Below, piece by piece: positions 1-7,662 of a DNA stretch of 60,148 bases (position 1 is the first letter of the stretch; the number at the start of each line of letters is the position of its first letter). This stretch comes from Ahrensia sp. (GTDB lineage: Bacteria; Pseudomonadota; Alphaproteobacteria; Rhizobiales; Rhizobiaceae), in NCBI GenBank assembly GCA_002698425.1, contig NZXU01000117.1, forward strand, positions 7,762-67,909. The letters run 5' to 3'. The notes under the pieces were generated by a model. The model saw only the letters and a list, made by a program, of their open reading frames with translations, was not told the origin of the DNA and did not search any database. A program made the position numbers and the translations under genes.

Positions 1-1
1 G

Positions 2-1030
2 CTGTCGCGGGAAGGCTTCATGCGCAATCCGGTGGTGCATCGCTGCGTGCGGATGATCGCCGAAGCGGGCGCGGCCGTGCCGTGGCTTGCCTATCAGGGC
101 GCTGAAGAGGTGCCGGACAGCCCGGCGCTGGCGCTGGTCGCAAGGCCGAACATGCGCGACAGCCGGGCGGGTTTCCTCGAGACGCTGTACGGGCATCTGC
201 TGCTGTCGGGCGACGCATTCGTCGAGCGGGCGGGCGAGGGGGACGGCGAGGCGCTTTACCTTCTGCGGCCCGACCGGGTGTCGGTCGTCACCGGGCCGGA
301 CGGCTGGCCGGTCGCGGTCGATCACCAGGCGGGCGCGACGAAGCGGCGGATCGCCTTCGAGGCGGAAGACGGCGCGCAGCGGCTGCTGCATCTGACGCTG
401 TTCCACCCGCTCGACGATCTGCGCGGCTTCGCGCCGTTGGAGGCGGCGCTGATGGCGCTCGACATCCACAATGCGGCCGGCGCCTGGAACAAGGCGCTGC
501 TCGACAATGCGGCGCGGCCCTCCGGCGCGCTGGTCTATGCGCCGGGTGACGGCGGCAACATGGCGCCGGAACAGCGCGAGCAGTTGAAACAGGATCTCGA
601 CCGGGAATATGGCGGCGCGGCCAATGCCGGCCGGCCGATGCTGCTGGAAGGCGGGCTCGACTGGAAGGCGATGGGCCTGACGCCCAAGGACATGGATTTC
701 GTCGAGGCGAAGCACGCGGCCAGCCGCGACATCGCGCTCGCCTTCGGCGTGCCGCCCATGCTGCTCGGCATTCCGGGCGACAACACTTACGCCAATTACC
801 GCGAGGCCAACCGCGCCTTCTACCGCCTGACAGTGCTGCCCATGGTGGCGCGCACCGCCGACGCCTTCGCAAGATGGCTGGGCGAGGGGAGGCTGCGGAT
901 CGCGCCGGATGTCGACGCGATCGAGGCGCTGTCGGGCGAACGCGACGCGCTCTGGGCGCGGCTGGAGCGGGCGGGGTTCTTGACCGAGGACGAGAAGCGC
1001 GAGGCGGTGGGGTACGGGGTGAAAGAATAA
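2..1030 (+). CDS. Phage/GTA portal protein, HK97 family (5' end outside window)
   Basis: The reading frame is open from base 2, so the N-terminus lies upstream of the window; the first internal ATG is at 20. The protein forms the dodecameric portal ring at one capsid vertex, through which DNA is packaged and the tail is joined. Visible portal hallmarks are the N-terminal stretch NPVVHRCVRMIAEAGAAVPW, a segment around the KALLDNAARPSGALVY residues, and the C-terminal GVPPMLLGIPGDNTYANYREA region typical of HK97-type portals. It heads a run of genes in the order of the Rhodobacter gene transfer agent (portal = g3). Terminase should lie just upstream. Confidence in family is high; GTA versus prophage is inferred from gene order. 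Confidence 0.9.
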   Translation: MSREGFMRNPVVHRCVRMIAEAGAAVPWLAYQGAEEVPDSPALALVARPNMRDSRAGFLETLYGHLLLSGDAFVERAGEGDGEALYLLRPDRVSVVTGPDGWPVAVDHQAGATKRRIAFEAEDGAQRLLHLTLFHPLDDLRGFAPLEAALMALDIHNAAGAWNKALLDNAARPSGALVYAPGDGGNMAPEQREQLKQDLDREYGGAANAGRPMLLEGGLDWKAMGLTPKDMDFVEAKHAASRDIALAFGVPPMLLGIPGDNTYANYREANRAFYRLTVLPMVARTADAFARWLGEGRLRIAPDVDAIEALSGERDALWARLERAGFLTEDEKREAVGYGVKE

Positions 1031-1032
1031 TG

Positions 1033-1180
1033 CGCTCCTCCCTTCTCCCCGCGTGCGGGGAGAAGGTGGCCCGAAGGGCCGGATGAGGGGCATGGCGCGG
1101 TGTTCCTCCCCCTCACCCAGCTGCGGCTAGTTCGCTTCGCTCTCAAGCCTCGCATCCCTCTCCCACAAGGGGAGAGGAAG
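1033..1180. repeat. Rhizobial-type GC-rich intergenic palindromic repeat
   Basis: The gap between portal and the next gene holds three hairpins in tandem. Arms CCTTCTCCCCGC/GCGGGGAGAAGG pair perfectly (1041-1052 with 1055-1066). GGCCC-gaa-GGGCC follows at 1068-1080, and CCTCTCCC-acaa-GGGAGAGG ends the unit (1157-1177). The composition resembles the mosaic intergenic palindromes common in rhizobial chromosomes; that assignment is from memory. It could also attenuate transcription between the portal and protease genes. Confidence 0.7.
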
Positions 1181-1194
1181 AACAGGAGACATCA

Positions 1195-1533
1195 ATGACC
1201 ATGACAGACCTGTCGCCGGCCGCTTCGGAGTGGCTGGCGAAGACCGCCGGTGCGTTTGCAGGGGCGGCGATATCGCTTGCCTGGCTGTTGCCGAAGAGCC
1301 GCCGCGAGGCGGCTTTGCGCTTTCTGGGCTCGGTGACCGCCGGGCTGGTGTTCGGCGGCACGGCGGGGCTGGCCGTCGCCGAAAGGCTCGGCATCGCTGC
1401 CATGCTGTCGTCGCATGAAATGGTGCTGGCCGGCTCGGCGCTGGCGAGCCTGTCGATCTGGTGGGCGATCGGCTTCGCGGTGCGCTTCGGCGAGAAGCTG
1501 ACGGACCGGCGGGAGGATCGCGATGCGCGCTGA
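1195..1533 (+). CDS. Small membrane protein (DUF6107-like) in the GTA cluster
   Basis: 112 residues with at least two hydrophobic helices (about 18-33 and 44-65) and probably a third near 70-90, ending in a charged tail. ATG at 1195 follows an AGGAGA-type ribosome site; ATG at 1201 is an alternative. It sits between portal and prohead protease and its end overlaps the protease start by 11 bp, so it is translationally linked to the cluster. This position corresponds to the small 'g3.5' gene of Rhodobacter GTA. I recognise it only as resembling the DUF6107 family; its function is unknown. A holin-like or membrane-anchoring role is speculation. Confidence 0.65.
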   Translation: MTMTDLSPAASEWLAKTAGAFAGAAISLAWLLPKSRREAALRFLGSVTAGLVFGGTAGLAVAERLGIAAMLSSHEMVLAGSALASLSIWWAIGFAVRFGEKLTDRREDRDAR

Positions 1534-2191
1534 TGCAAAAAGCCTCGAACACAAGTTCAACCGGGTGGAGCTGGAGGGCGCGGACGGCACCATCGCCGGC
1601 TACGCCTCCGTCTTCGGCGCGGTCGATCTCGGCAAGGACGCGGTCGAGCGCGGCGCGTTCGAAAAGTCGCTTATGGCGCGCGGCGCGACCGGCATCCGCA
1701 TGCTGTTCCAGCACGATCCGGCCGAGGTGATCGGCCGCTGGACGGCGATCCGCGAGGACGCGCACGGGCTCTATGTCGAGGGGAAGATTTCCACGGAGGT
1801 GGCGAAGGGCCGCGAGGTGCTGGCGCTGCTGAGGAATGGCGGGCTCGACGGGCTCTCCATCGGCTTTCGCACGGTCAAGGCGAGGAAGGAGGCGCGCAGC
1901 GGTGTGCGGCGCATCCTGGAGGCCGATCTTTGGGAGATCTCGGTCGTCACCTTCCCGATGCTGCCGCAGGCGCGCGTCACCGCCGTGAAGGCCGGACGCC
2001 TGCCGACGGCGCGCGAATTCGAACGCTGGCTCGTGCGGGACGCCGGGCTGACCAGAAGCGAGGCCAAGGCGGTGATCGCCGGGGGCTTCGCGCAACTCAG
2101 ACGTCGCCGGGACGGCGCGTCGGACAAACCGGGCCTCGCGGGGACGATCCGCGCCGCTGCCCGGCACCTTCAACCGACACGAGGACAATGA
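1523..2191 (+). CDS. HK97-family prohead (maturation) protease
   Basis: 222 residues. Prohead protease cleaves the scaffold or N-terminal part of the capsid protein during head maturation (GTA g4 equivalent). Family signatures visible are IAGYASVFGAVDLGKDAVERGAF near the N-terminus (read as separate blocks), MLFQHDPAEVIGRW with the catalytic-region His at about residue 72, and GLSIGFRT followed by LWEISVVTFPM. The start overlaps the upstream small gene by 11 bp, and the stop TGA shares bases with the capsid start region. The C-terminal 40 residues (AREFERWLVRDAGLTRSEA) are typical of alphaproteobacterial copies. Confidence 0.92.
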   Translation: MRADAKSLEHKFNRVELEGADGTIAGYASVFGAVDLGKDAVERGAFEKSLMARGATGIRMLFQHDPAEVIGRWTAIREDAHGLYVEGKISTEVAKGREVLALLRNGGLDGLSIGFRTVKARKEARSGVRRILEADLWEISVVTFPMLPQARVTAVKAGRLPTAREFERWLVRDAGLTRSEAKAVIAGGFAQLRRRRDGASDKPGLAGTIRAAARHLQPTRGQ

Positions 2192-3432
2192 TGAGACAGC
2201 AAACGATCGCGCCCGAGATCAAGTCGGGCGAGGGCGGCGATGTCGCCGAGGCCTTCGACGACTTCATGCACGCATTCGACGAGTTCAAGCAGGCCAATGA
2301 CGAGCGGCTTTCGCAGATCGAGAGCCGCTTTGGCGTCGACGGCGTGACCAACGACAAGGTCGAGCGCATCAATTCGGCGCTGGACGAGCAGAAGCGCATG
2401 CTCGACGCGCTGCAAAGGAAGCAGGCGCGCCCGCCGCTCGGCGGCGGAACCGTCGAGCCGAGCGAGCACAAGGCGGCCTTCGAGACCTATGTGCGGCGCG
2501 GCGACGAGCGCCGGCTTCAGGCGCTGGACGCAAAGGCGATGTCGATCGGCTCCGGCCCGGACGGCGGCTACCTTGTGCCGCCCGAGACGGAGGCGGCGAT
2601 CGGTGCCAGGCTGCGCGATATCTCGCCGATCCGCTCGATTGCGAGCGTGCGGCAGGTCTCCGGCTCGGTGCTGAAGAAGCCGTTTTCCATCGCCGGGCCT
2701 GCGGTCGGCTGGGTCGGCGAGACCGATGCGCGGCCGGAAACGACGGCCTCGACGCTCGCCGAACTGCAGTTCGCGACGATGGAGCTCTACGCCATGCCGG
2801 CGGCGACCGCGTCGCTGCTGGAGGATTCGGTGGTCGATATCGACCAGTGGATCGCCGCGGAAGTGGAGGCGTCCTTTGCCGAGCAGGAGGGCGCGGCCTT
2901 CGTCGCCGGCGACGGCAGCGCCAAGCCGAAGGGTTTCCTCGACTACACCACGGTGGCCGAGGCGAGCTGGGCCTGGGAGAAGATCGGCTATGTCGCGACC
3001 GGCGTCGACGGGGCATGGCCGGCGTCCGATCCGTCGGATACGCTGATCGACCTCGTCTATGCGCTGAAGGCCGGCTACCGGCAGAACGCCTCCTGGGTGA
3101 TGAACCGCAAATCGCAGGCCGCGATCCGCAAGTTCAAGGACGCCGACGGCAACTATATCTGGCAGCCGCCGGCCGGCGCCGGCCAGCGCGCCATGCTGAT
3201 GGGCTTCCCGCTGGTCGAGGCGGAGGACATGCCGGATATCGCCTCGGACGAGACCGCGATCGCCTTCGGCGACTTCCGCCGCGGCTATCTCGTCGTCGAC
3301 CGCACTGGCGTCTCGGTGCTGCGCGACCCGTATTCCGCCAAGCCTTACGTCCTGTTCTACACGACCAAGCGTGTCGGCGGCGGGGTGCAGGATTTCGATG
3401 CGATCAAGCTGCTGAAGTTCGGCGCCGCCTGA
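2191..3432 (+). CDS. Major capsid protein, HK97 fold
   Basis: 413 residues from the ATG at 2191. ATG at 2188 is in frame, but AGGA at 2182-2185 is better spaced from 2191. An N-terminal coiled-coil-like segment (about 25-75, DEFKQANDERLSQIESRF) is the delta/scaffold domain expected to be removed by the upstream protease. The shell domain follows, beginning near the GSGPDGGYLVPPETEA motif, which is characteristic of the family. The C-terminus carries PYVLFYTTKRVGGGVQDFDA, also family-typical. The frame stays open upstream to 1930, but that region overlaps the protease and is not coding. Confidence 0.93.
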   Translation: MRQQTIAPEIKSGEGGDVAEAFDDFMHAFDEFKQANDERLSQIESRFGVDGVTNDKVERINSALDEQKRMLDALQRKQARPPLGGGTVEPSEHKAAFETYVRRGDERRLQALDAKAMSIGSGPDGGYLVPPETEAAIGARLRDISPIRSIASVRQVSGSVLKKPFSIAGPAVGWVGETDARPETTASTLAELQFATMELYAMPAATASLLEDSVVDIDQWIAAEVEASFAEQEGAAFVAGDGSAKPKGFLDYTTVAEASWAWEKIGYVATGVDGAWPASDPSDTLIDLVYALKAGYRQNASWVMNRKSQAAIRKFKDADGNYIWQPPAGAGQRAMLMGFPLVEAEDMPDIASDETAIAFGDFRRGYLVVDRTGVSVLRDPYSAKPYVLFYTTKRVGGGVQDFDAIKLLKFGAA

Positions 3433-3590
3433 TCCGGCCGAAAGTCCGCCTGAGCGGGCTGCAAACTGCGCCGCGCTGCGCTTCCGGTGCTCACGTACGA
3501 AAGTACGCTGCGCGCCGGTTCTCGCGCGGCACCGTTTTCGCCACGCACAGACGGCTTTCCATCCGGATCAGGTTCCAAGTGTGCCGACAA
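3433..3590. repeat. Intergenic repeat-like segment after capsid gene with GNRA hairpin
   Basis: Between capsid and connector genes. It contains CGTAC-GAAA-GTACG (3494-3507), a perfect 5-bp stem with a GNRA tetraloop, inside a longer imperfect palindrome rich in GCGC. The wording of the stretch resembles a repeat I associate with rhizobial genomes, but no copy count is possible here. No ORF is credible in it. Confidence 0.5.
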
Positions 3591-3593
3591 AGG

Positions 3594-3624
3594 GCGGCCC
3601 CGGTTTCCCTCCCGCCGGGGCCGC
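3594..3624 (+). terminator. Strong hairpin downstream of capsid gene (attenuator-like)
   Basis: Perfect 10-bp stem GCGGCCCCGG / CCGGGGCCGC with an 11-nt loop, 30 nt before the connector ATG. There is no clear T tract after it (TTGCCCATTCCTCTTT), so it is more likely a partial terminator or mRNA-end stabiliser than a full stop. This would let capsid mRNA exceed tail mRNA. Confidence 0.55.
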
Positions 3625-3653
3625 TTGCCCATTCCTCTTTCACGGACAATTCC

Positions 3654-4223
3654 ATGACCTATGCCCAGATTGCCGCGCCCGCGGCGATGCCGGTGACGCT
3701 TGCCGAGGCCAAGGCGCATCTGCGCGTCACCTCCGACACCGAGGACGACACGATCACGGCGCTGATCGCCGCGGCGACGCAGTATCTCGAACGCGATACC
3801 GGCCAGGCGCTGATCGACCAGCAATGGCGCGCGTATTTCGACCGGGTGCCCTGCGACGGCGTGCTGGAGCTGATGCGCTCGCCCGTGCGCGGCATCGTCT
3901 CGGTCAGCGTCTATGACGCGGACGGCGCCGCGACCGTGCTCGACGGCTCGGACTACTACGTCAATCTCGTCGCCCGGCCGGCGCGCGTCAGGCTGGCCGA
4001 CGGCGTGACGGCGGCGATGCGTGCGAACGGCATCGAATTCGATTTCGACGCCGGCTATGGCGAGGCCGGCACCGATGTGCCCGACATGCTGAAGCGGGCG
4101 ATCCTTGTGCTGGTCGCGCATTGGTACGAATTCCGGGGCGTGTTCGACGCGGCCGACCAGCCGGTCTCGGTGCCGGCGCTCTATGCGCGGCTGACGCGGC
4201 ATTTCCGGTTTCTCACGGTGTGA
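3654..4223 (+). CDS. Head-tail connector protein (phage gp6-like, GTA g6)
   Basis: 189 residues. Adaptor that docks below the portal. The N-terminal block MPVTLAEAKAHLRVTSDTED followed by ITALIAAATQYLERDTGQAL is the signature of the gp6/phiE125 gp8-like connector family, and the C-terminal ILVLVAHWYEFR helix is also typical. ATG at 3654 was chosen because it starts directly at the conserved domain; the frame is open much further upstream through the capsid gene without meaning. The head-closure gene starts 2 bases after this stop. Confidence 0.88.
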   Translation: MTYAQIAAPAAMPVTLAEAKAHLRVTSDTEDDTITALIAAATQYLERDTGQALIDQQWRAYFDRVPCDGVLELMRSPVRGIVSVSVYDADGAATVLDGSDYYVNLVARPARVRLADGVTAAMRANGIEFDFDAGYGEAGTDVPDMLKRAILVLVAHWYEFRGVFDAADQPVSVPALYARLTRHFRFLTV

Positions 4224-4225
4224 CC

Positions 4226-4558
4226 ATGAAGGGCGCATTTTTCGATCCCGGCAGGCTGCGCCACGCGATGGTGCTGGAGGAACCGGTGCGCGTCGCCGAC
4301 GCGCTGGGCGGCCAGGCGGACAATTGGCAGGCGGTGGCGACGCTCTGGGCGCATCTGGAACCGGCGGCAAGCGTGGTCAGCCGCGCCGACGCCGAGGAGG
4401 CTGAGATCACCCACCGCGTGACGCTGCGCTTCGATACGCGCGTCTGGCGGGGCCGCAGGCTGCGCGCCGGCACGCGGATCTTCGAGATCAGGGCGGTGCG
4501 CGACCTCGACGAGACCGGCCGCTATTTGCTTTGCCTGACCCGCGAGGAGACCTCATGA
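4226..4558 (+). CDS. Phage head closure protein (GTA g7)
   Basis: 110 residues. Head-closure/stopper protein at the head-tail junction. It has the family start FDPGRLRHAMVLEEPVRVAD and the later block TLWAHLEPAASVVSRADAEE, then RFDTRVWRGRRLRAGTRIFEI, as in SPP1 gp16-type stoppers. ATG at 4226 fits the family length of about 110; the open frame upstream overlaps the connector. Its stop overlaps the next start (ATGA). Confidence 0.87.
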   Translation: MKGAFFDPGRLRHAMVLEEPVRVADALGGQADNWQAVATLWAHLEPAASVVSRADAEEAEITHRVTLRFDTRVWRGRRLRAGTRIFEIRAVRDLDETGRYLLCLTREETS

Positions 4559-4701
4559 AACTGACGATGCAGATGACCCTGGACGGGCTGATCCGGGCGC
4601 TTCGCACGCGTGCCGAGATCGCCGCCGACGAGCGGATCGACGAGGCGCGGCGGGAGACGCCGAAACCGCAGACGGAGGACCGCGATGAGCGCCGCGCATG
4701 A
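4555..4701 (+). CDS. 48-aa ORF between head closure and DUF3168 genes
   Basis: ATG at 4555 overlaps the head-closure stop in an ATGA arrangement, and the ORF runs to TGA at 4699-4701, overlapping the next gene by 17 bp. The peptide starts MKLTMQMTLDGLIRALRTRA and ends with a highly charged tail (RDERRA). It could form one amphipathic helix. Many siphophages encode a larger HK97 gp10-type neck protein at this place; here only this peptide fits. The tight coupling on both sides argues that it is translated. No function recognised. Confidence 0.5.
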   Translation: MKLTMQMTLDGLIRALRTRAEIAADERIDEARRETPKPQTEDRDERRA

Positions 4702-5092
4702 TTTGCAGGCCGCGATCGTCGCCGCGCTGAAGGCGGATGCGGAGATCGTCGCCATGCTGGGCGATGCGGAGCGGGTGCTCGACCGCGTACCGCCGGAGCG
4801 GGATTTCCCCTTCGTCGCGATCGGCCGGACAAGCGTGCAGGACTGGAGCACCGACGACCATGCGGGCGGCGAGCATCTGGTGACATTGCGTTGCTGGTCC
4901 CGCGCCACGAGCCGCGCCGAAGTGCTCGCCATCGCCGAGCGCATGACGGTGGCGCTGGCGGCGCTCGAAGGCGTGACCGGCGAGACGCGGATCGTGTCCT
5001 TCGAGCCGGTCACGTCCGATCACGGCTACGAGCCGGCGGACCGGGCATGGCGGGCCACTCTCAGATTCAGGGCGCTGACCGAACCGGCCTGA
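4685..5092 (+). CDS. DUF3168 tail terminator-like protein (GTA g8)
   Basis: 135 residues. Members of DUF3168 cap the tail tube at its join to the head. Typical features are HDLQAAIVAALKAD at the start, RVPPERDFPFVAIG in the middle (the family's pattern before a W/D motif), and a C-terminal strand AWRATLRFRALTEP. ATG at 4685 lies inside the preceding 48-aa ORF. It is followed by a 34-nt gap containing an AGGAGA ribosome site for the major tail gene. Confidence 0.85.
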   Translation: MSAAHDLQAAIVAALKADAEIVAMLGDAERVLDRVPPERDFPFVAIGRTSVQDWSTDDHAGGEHLVTLRCWSRATSRAEVLAIAERMTVALAALEGVTGETRIVSFEPVTSDHGYEPADRAWRATLRFRALTEPA

Positions 5093-5126
5093 TTTTCATC
5101 TAAACCGAACACAGGAGACTGCGGCG

Positions 5127-5534
5127 ATGGCATCGCAACGCGGCAAGGATCTGCTTTTGAAATTTTGGGACGGCGCGGGTTTTGCGACCGTCGCCGGCCT
5201 GCGGACCAAGCGCATCAGCTTCAACGCGCAGACCGTCGACATCACGGATTCGCAGTCGGCCGGGCGCTGGCGCGAATTGCTCGACGGGGCGGGTATCCAG
5301 CGGGCGTCCGTCTCTGCTTCCGGCATTTTCAAGGATGCGGCGTCGGACGAACTCGTCCGCGCGGCCTTCTTCGCCGGTGCGGTGACTAATTGCCAGCTCG
5401 TCATCCCCGATTTCGGGACGGTCGAGGGCGGTTTCCAGATCACCGCGCTCGATTACGCGGGAAACCATGACGGCGAGGTGACCTTCGACATTGCGCTGGA
5501 GTCGGGTTCCGCGCTGACATTCGGAGCCGCCTGA
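5127..5534 (+). CDS. Phage major tail protein, TP901-1 family (GTA g9)
   Basis: 135 residues. The tail-tube subunit. It begins MASQRGKDLLLKFWDGAGF, with TVAGLRTKRISFNAQTVDIT directly after, and ends in FDIALESGSALTFGAA; both ends are diagnostic for the family. The gene starts after ACAGGAGACTGCGGCG. Its stop TGA overlaps the next start (TGATG), so translation of the gp10-like protein is coupled to it. Confidence 0.92.
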   Translation: MASQRGKDLLLKFWDGAGFATVAGLRTKRISFNAQTVDITDSQSAGRWRELLDGAGIQRASVSASGIFKDAASDELVRAAFFAGAVTNCQLVIPDFGTVEGGFQITALDYAGNHDGEVTFDIALESGSALTFGAA

Positions 5535-5851
5535 TGCTGGTCAACAGGAAACGCGGCGAGATCGCCGCAGAGCTTGGCGGCAAGGAGCGGGCGCTCTGCC
5601 TGACGCTCGGCGCGCTGGCCGAACTGGAGGGCCATTTCGGCGCTGCGGATCTGACCGCGCTGACGCAGCGCTTCTCGACCGGGAAGCTGTCGGCGGGCGA
5701 CCTGCTGACGATCATCCATGCCGGGCTGAAAGGGGCGGGCCACACCTTGACCCGCGACGAGGTGGCGGAGATGCAGGCGGAAGGCGGCGCGGCCGGCTAT
5801 GCGCGCATCGTCTCGGAGCTTCTGCAGGCGACCTTTGGCGGCGATGGCTGA
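5534..5851 (+). CDS. Gene transfer agent family protein (GTA g10, tail assembly)
   Basis: 105 residues. This family (GTA_gp10) is a tail assembly factor that partners with the small chaperone encoded next. Seen: NRKRGEIAAELGGKERALCL at the start, GALAELEGHFG, and a C-terminal helix IVSELLQATFGGDG. It is fused by overlap on both sides (1 base with the tail gene, 8 bases with the chaperone gene). That spacing is consistent with the frameshift-like gpG/gpGT pairs of siphophages having become two coupled genes. Confidence 0.85.
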   Translation: MLVNRKRGEIAAELGGKERALCLTLGALAELEGHFGAADLTALTQRFSTGKLSAGDLLTIIHAGLKGAGHTLTRDEVAEMQAEGGAAGYARIVSELLQATFGGDG

Positions 5852-6071
5852 GAAGTTTCCCTGGGAAGCCGCGATGGCGTTCGGCTTCGCGGTCATGCGG
5901 CTGTCGCCCGCGGAGTTCTGGGCGATGACGCCAATGGAGCTGGGGGCGGCGATGCGCGCCTTCGGCCATGGCGTCCACACGCCGCCGGCAAGGGGAGAAC
6001 TGGAAAGCCTGATGCAGGCTTTCCCCGACCGCCCGCTGGATCATTCCGGGATCGGAAAGACGCGGTCGTAA
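5844..6071 (+). CDS. Phage tail assembly chaperone (GTA g10.1-like), with odd 3' end
   Basis: 75 residues. FPWEAAMAFGFAVMRLSPAE followed by FWAMTPMELGAAMRA is the signature of the small alphaproteobacterial tail chaperone. The family usually ends soon after a motif like LMQAFPD, present here at about residues 56-62. The remaining residues (RPLDHSGIGKTRS) run 31 bp into the 3' end of the opposite-strand PACE gene. This tail therefore looks like read-through into inserted DNA rather than native sequence. ATG at 5844 follows GGCGGCG and overlaps the upstream stop. Confidence 0.82.
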   Translation: MAEKFPWEAAMAFGFAVMRLSPAEFWAMTPMELGAAMRAFGHGVHTPPARGELESLMQAFPDRPLDHSGIGKTRS

Positions 6072-6454
6072 ACGAGATTGAAGACGAAGGTGTAGACCAG
6101 GAAAAAGGCCATCAGCGAGATATCCATGACGAGCGCCTCGATGAGGCCGATCCCGAGCATGGTCGCGATGACCGGCAGGAGCACGAGCGACAGCGTGATC
6201 TCGAACAGGACCGTGTGGACGACGCGCATCGTCCAGCTTTTTTCGGAGTTTCCGTTCAGGCGCAGCAAGGCGTGGTCGAAACCGAGATTGTAGAGATAGG
6301 TCCAGATCGTCGCGACGAGCGAACTGGCGATGCCCAACGCACCCATGGAGACGGGCGGCATGCCGAAGAGACTGCTGCCGAGAAACATGACCATCGCGAT
6401 GGCGATGATCTCGAAACTGACGGCATGGCGAATTCGGTCTGGCGTCGAGCGCAT
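6041..6454 (-). CDS. PACE-family efflux transporter (chlorhexidine/biocide type)
   Basis: 137 residues, four predicted transmembrane helices arranged as two repeats (BTP domains). Characteristic motifs are RHAVSFEIIAIAMVM with the acidic Glu in helix 1, the TYLYNLGFDHALLR block (W-x-Y-x-YN-x-x-FD in the family), the repeat LFEITLSLVLLPVIA, and the final FNLVYDRVFP. PACE proteins are inner-membrane proton-driven exporters of biocides and polyamines. The gene points against the GTA operon and overlaps the end of the tail chaperone gene by 31 bp. Substrate cannot be read from sequence. Confidence 0.9.
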   Translation of the reverse strand: MRSTPDRIRHAVSFEIIAIAMVMFLGSSLFGMPPVSMGALGIASSLVATIWTYLYNLGFDHALLRLNGNSEKSWTMRVVHTVLFEITLSLVLLPVIATMLGIGLIEALVMDISLMAFFLVYTFVFNLVYDRVFPIPE

Positions 6455-6544
6455 GGGATATCGGGGCCGGGTTGTGGGAAACGAACGGGACGTATCGATC
6501 GATAGCCGTTTCGCCGGCCAAGGGAAAGGGCGAAGCCCGGGCGG

Positions 6545-6952
6545 TCAGGCCGCCATGGCGAGCAGCTTGATCAGGAAGTCGCGCGTCAGCGGCGCATAGT
6601 CCAGCCTTGCCGGTCTGACCGGGTCGATCCAGACGGCCTCTTCGATCTCCGCGCCGGGCTCGACAACCGCGTCGGTGCGCAGGCGGAAGACCTCCGCGAA
6701 GACGAAAAGACCGGGCTCGTTGGCCGCGGGCGCGGTGAAACGGGAAACGAACGAGAGCTCGGCGGGCGTGACCGCGAGGCCAAGTTCCTCGGCGAGTTCC
6801 CGGCACAGGGCTTCTGCCGGCTCTTCGCCCGGCTCGATCTTGCCGCCCGGCTGCATGAAAGCGTCGGTGCCGCGCTTGCGGACGACCAGCATTTTCTTGT
6901 CGGGGCGCGTCAGGATGGCTGCTGCGATGCGAATCGGTGCGGTGTTGTTCAT
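6545..6952 (-). CDS. NUDIX hydrolase
   Basis: 135 residues from the start MNNTAPIRIAAAILTRPD; longer in-frame starts exist upstream but would run through the tape-measure ribosome site. The Nudix box G-x5-E-x7-REUxEExGU is complete (GKIEPGEEPAEALC then RELAEELGL, about residues 37-60), so Mg-dependent cleavage of nucleoside diphosphate-X substrates is expected. FMQPGGKIEPGEE suggests the MutT/ADP-ribose pyrophosphatase side of the family; the substrate is unknown. It lies 90 bp from the PACE gene on the same strand, and both sit inside the GTA cluster in antisense orientation. Confidence 0.88.
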   Translation of the reverse strand: MNNTAPIRIAAAILTRPDKKMLVVRKRGTDAFMQPGGKIEPGEEPAEALCRELAEELGLAVTPAELSFVSRFTAPAANEPGLFVFAEVFRLRTDAVVEPGAEIEEAVWIDPVRPARLDYAPLTRDFLIKLLAMAA

Positions 6953-7074
6953 GCGCGGAAAAATAACATGCCAAAACCGGATTATGAGAGGGCCACATTC
7001 GGAAAATCCAACCCCGAATTGTTGGGGTAACCGCATGGCATTCCCCTGGCCGCCTTTTGGAAAGGAGCGGATCA

Positions 7075-7653
7075 TTGAACGAAGACCTCACAATCGCCAT
7101 CGATGCCGACACGACCGGTTTCGAGACGGCGCTGAAAGACCTTGAGCGGCAGGCCTCGTCCTTCGGCTCGACGCTGACCGGCGCGCTTCGCGGCGCGGTC
7201 GTCTCCGGCAAGTCGCTGGAGGACACGCTGCGCTCGATCGGCCGGAGCCTGGCGACAAATGCGCTGAGTGCGGGGCTCAAGCCGCTGCAAGGCCTGCTGA
7301 ACGGCTTCGCGGCGCAGGCCTTTTCCGGCTTTGCCGGCGTGCTGCCTTTCGCGAAGGGCGGCGTGGTCGGCGCTGACCGGATGTTCGCCGGCGGCGGCGT
7401 GCTGGCATCCCCCGCCTATTTTCCGATGTCCGGCGGGCGCAGCGGTCTTGCCGGCGAGGCGGGTCCGGAAGCGATCCTGCCGCTGAAGCGCGGCGCGGAC
7501 GGGCGGCTCGGCGTGGCGACGGAAGGAGGCGGCGCGCCGATGACGGTCAATGTGACGATCCAGACAAATGATGCGGGTTCCTTCCGCAAATCGGAAGCAC
7601 AGGTGACGGCGGCGCTGGCGCGCGCCGTTGCGCGCGGCCGGCGGGGAAATTGA
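7075..7653 (+). CDS. Short tail tape measure protein (GTA g11)
   Basis: 192 residues from TTG at 7075, chosen because AGGAG at 7063-7067 is ideally spaced; another TTG at 7057 lacks a ribosome site. The tape measure sets tail length, and a protein this small fits the short tail of GTA particles rather than a typical siphophage. Seen: N-terminal NEDLTIAIDADTTGFETALK, Gly/Ala-rich hydrophobic centre (about 65-110), a GEAGPEAILPLKRG motif conserved at the C-terminus of these proteins, then VNVTIQTNDAGSFRKSEAQV. The gene restarts the GTA series after the two opposite-strand genes. Confidence 0.85.
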   Translation: MNEDLTIAIDADTTGFETALKDLERQASSFGSTLTGALRGAVVSGKSLEDTLRSIGRSLATNALSAGLKPLQGLLNGFAAQAFSGFAGVLPFAKGGVVGADRMFAGGGVLASPAYFPMSGGRSGLAGEAGPEAILPLKRGADGRLGVATEGGGAPMTVNVTIQTNDAGSFRKSEAQVTAALARAVARGRRGN

Positions 7654-7662
7654 GGACAAGCG

